Source of the DNA: Gammaproteobacteria bacterium
GTDB lineage: Bacteria > Pseudomonadota > Gammaproteobacteria > Steroidobacterales > BM003
Assembly: GCA_026193125.1 (NCBI GenBank)
Contig: JAPHSC010000090.1
Coordinates: 1 to 7,398, forward strand
DNA: 7,398 nucleotides
Direction of reading: 5' to 3'
Positions within the stretch are counted from its first letter, which is position 1. Each line of letters opens with the position of its first letter. The translations under genes were made by a program, and so were the position numbers. Below are positions 5,785-7,398 of the stretch, piece by piece. The notes beneath the pieces were generated by a model that was given only the letters and a program-made list of their open reading frames with translations, made no database searches and was not told the DNA's origin.

Positions 5785-6978
5785 ATGGATGTCGCACAAT
5801 TAGTACTGCTTTTTTTCTGCGCGTACCTGTTGTCCAGACTGTTTGTCGTATCCAGGCTGCCGGAACGCATTGTCTACCTGCTGGTTACGCGCGAACTGAA
5901 GTTTGCCACCCTGATATTCCTGCTTATTTCACTGACTGCGGGCCTGTCGGTATTGATACCCAATGCCATCACGGCGATTACCGTGCTTCCCATCATCACG
6001 CTGCTGGAGCGCCAGTGGGCTCAACATGGCAAGGATCATCGGGCGCGGGTGACCACGGCCCTGGCGCTGGCTGTGATCTATGGCGCAAACATCGGCGGCG
6101 TAGGTGCGATCACTGCCACCCCGGCCAATGGCGTGCTGGTCGCCTACACCACCCTGCAACAAATAGACGGTGGCGGACTGCTTCGTTTTGACCGCTGGCT
6201 GCGCTGGGGCCTGCCCCTGGCAGCCGTGCTCGTAGTCATAGGCTGGATGGTCATCATGTTCACCCTGGCGGGAAAGCATTCCGATGAAAAAGTGGAACCC
6301 ATGGACCATTGGCTGGCACCAAAACTTCGGGCACAACGTTATGCAATGTGGTTGGCCGCAGCCTTTTTTATCAGTGCCTTCGCATTATCCAGCAGCATGG
6401 GCTATTTCCCGCAGAAACAGGTCCTTGGGGTCACCGTGGCACTGACCCTGGCGCTGATCGTCGTATTGTTCGCGCTGCCGGTCAGGCAGGAAGCGGGAAC
6501 CAGGCCCTTGCTGCGTCCATCCGAGGTGGCGAGCAATCTGCCACTCCGGGGACTGCTGTTCGTAGCCGGATTCGTGGTGCTTGCCACCGTCCTGGTGACA
6601 CTGGGTGCGGTACAGGCGATCGCGGCGCTGCTATCACATGCGCTGCCGGCTGATCTTCACAGTTTCAGCGCCACTGCCCTGATCGCGCTGATCACGTCGT
6701 TTGCCACCGAGGCCCTTAGCAACACCGTTGTTCAACTGGGGATGTTCGAGACTATCCAGGCTCACGGCGCCGGGTCCGAAGGCATGATCTATCCCTTGCT
6801 GGCAGCCACGCTCTCGTGCACCTGCGCGTTCATGAGTCCGCTGGCCACGGGGGTTAACGGCCTGGTATTTGGTGAGATGCGCGGAGCCTCACTCTGGCGC
6901 ATGCTGCTGGCAGGCGTACTGATGAACCTGGCAGCGGCACTCACCATCGCAGCCTGGGTGCACTGGATAGTCAACTGA
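5785..6978 (+). CDS. DASS/SLC13-like (ion transporter superfamily) membrane permease, N-terminally short
   Basis: A 397-residue polytopic inner-membrane protein, probably a sodium-coupled transporter of an anionic solute such as a dicarboxylate or sulfate; the substrate cannot be read from the sequence. Hydrophobic segments lie near 5-22, 40-58, 141-163, 186-203, 211-229, 253-275, 292-311, 334-350 and 373-395, with re-entrant-type hairpins between. Family marks come as two pseudo-symmetric halves: PNAITAITVLPI (59-70) followed by GANIGGVGAITATPAN (100-115), and ALSNTVVQ (310-317) followed by SPLATGVN (351-358). The second half keeps the SNT motif; the first has PNA in that place. Compared with Vibrio INDY as I recall it, about 90 residues (the first helices) are absent. 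No start codon lies further upstream in frame before the TGA at 5698-5700, so the ATG at 5785 is preferred despite a weak ribosome binding site. ArsB/NhaD relatives remain possible. Confidence 0.7.
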   Translation: MDVAQLVLLFFCAYLLSRLFVVSRLPERIVYLLVTRELKFATLIFLLISLTAGLSVLIPNAITAITVLPIITLLERQWAQHGKDHRARVTTALALAVIYGANIGGVGAITATPANGVLVAYTTLQQIDGGGLLRFDRWLRWGLPLAAVLVVIGWMVIMFTLAGKHSDEKVEPMDHWLAPKLRAQRYAMWLAAAFFISAFALSSSMGYFPQKQVLGVTVALTLALIVVLFALPVRQEAGTRPLLRPSEVASNLPLRGLLFVAGFVVLATVLVTLGAVQAIAALLSHALPADLHSFSATALIALITSFATEALSNTVVQLGMFETIQAHGAGSEGMIYPLLAATLSCTCAFMSPLATGVNGLVFGEMRGASLWRMLLAGVLMNLAAALTIAAWVHWIVN

Positions 6979-7016
6979 CCATCCAGCACACCCGGCTGAC
7001 AGCTGAATCGGGAAAA

Positions 7017-7398
7017 TCAGCGTGTGACGATAATTACCGGATCCAGCTCGCACGTTGGACCCTTGACGCTATACGCGTATGAACCGGCGGCAGCGTCGGC
7101 AGAAATCACCCCATTCACGTTGCCACTGTTACCCCCGTTGCTCAGATTCATGCCATCGGGTACTGCACCCTTGAAGACAATGGTGATGGTCTGGCCATTA
7201 TCTGAAGTCCAGTGTACCGGCGTCGCCCCGGGGGTCGCGCACGCATCACCTGGACCACCCTGCCCCGGAGGACAGGAATTGCTGTCATCGCTGACCGCCG
7301 TTGGGCAGCCTTCGTTCATATGTACCGTCAAACTGATGGGCGGACCGGCCATGGCCAGACTGGACAAGCCGAGCCCTGCAATCGCCACTGCCGCGGCA
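7017..7398 (-). CDS. Secreted cysteine-containing protein of unknown function (partial, N-terminus beyond right edge)
   Basis: I do not recognise this protein. The visible 126 residues begin inside a signal peptide (AAAVAIAGLGLSSLAMA), with a likely cleavage before GPPISL, leaving a mature chain of 109 residues. Mature cysteines at about positions 14, 25, 36 and 99 could form two disulfides, consistent with export. The middle is rich in Gly, Pro, Asn and Ser (GQGGPGDA, SNGGNSGNVNG), and the strand-like stretches TITIVFKG and GSYAYSVKG with the ending LDPVIIVTR suggest a small beta-sandwich. A GTG at 7388-7386 could be read as a start, but the frame stays open to the edge with hydrophobic alanine codons, so the true start is outside. 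It converges with the transporter gene, with 38 nt between stops. Beyond exported and small, no function is claimed. Confidence 0.7.
   Translation of the reverse strand, partial: AAAVAIAGLGLSSLAMAGPPISLTVHMNEGCPTAVSDDSNSCPPGQGGPGDACATPGATPVHWTSDNGQTITIVFKGAVPDGMNLSNGGNSGNVNGVISADAAAGSYAYSVKGPTCELDPVIIVTR

Noticed and set aside
5697..6191. 164-codon plus-strand frame overlapping the transporter start
   Set aside because: It is a different frame of the transporter gene, with an Arg-, His- and Gly-rich composition and no family resemblance; the frame at 5785 has the hydrophobic segments and motifs.
7002..7021. GCTGA/TCAGC hairpin between the transporter and the secreted protein genes as a terminator
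   Set aside because: Only 5 bp with a 10-nt loop, overlapping a stop codon and with no T run on either side.
7386..7388. GTG as the start of the secreted protein
   Set aside because: The frame continues as alanine codons to the window edge and the resulting signal peptide would lack a basic N-terminus, so the real start is outside.

Overview
The window is ordinary-looking chromosomal DNA of moderately high GC, most likely from a gammaproteobacterium. The closest familiar relatives by eye are the E. coli versions of GlyA, EttA and TrxC, and the exported methyltransferase and the EutQ-like cupin are types I associate with marine or environmental Gammaproteobacteria. That placement is inference from protein resemblance alone. 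I see no integrase, transposase, tRNA, rRNA, CRISPR array, phage gene or toxin-antitoxin pair.

Layout from left to right: glyA (minus, cut by the left edge); a 231-nt divergent gap; ettA (plus); a 43-nt convergent gap with a hairpin; an FNR-type flavin reductase (minus); a 133-nt divergent gap with two overlapping inverted repeats and an extended -10; an exported SAM-methyltransferase-fold protein (plus); a 15-nt convergent gap; trxC (minus); a 179-nt divergent gap; a small EutQ/DUF861-type cupin (plus); a 133-nt leader with a near-perfect dyad; a short DASS/SLC13-like membrane transporter (plus); a 38-nt convergent gap; and a secreted cysteine-containing protein of unknown function (minus, cut by the right edge).

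The genes alternate strand almost perfectly, so there is no long operon. The only co-directional neighbours are the cupin and the transporter, and the 133-nt gap between them suggests separate control. The functions are mixed: one-carbon metabolism (GlyA), ribosome energy gating (EttA), flavin electron transfer, thiol redox (TrxC), transport, and two exported proteins. The flavin reductase and TrxC could both belong to a redox or oxidative-stress theme, but nothing here links them directly.

I did not find a clear new multi-gene system. The points most worth following are the exported protein with a SAM-methyltransferase fold, the N-terminally short transporter with an altered first motif, and compact inverted repeats in two promoter regions. 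No stretch longer than 300 nt lacks a gene.
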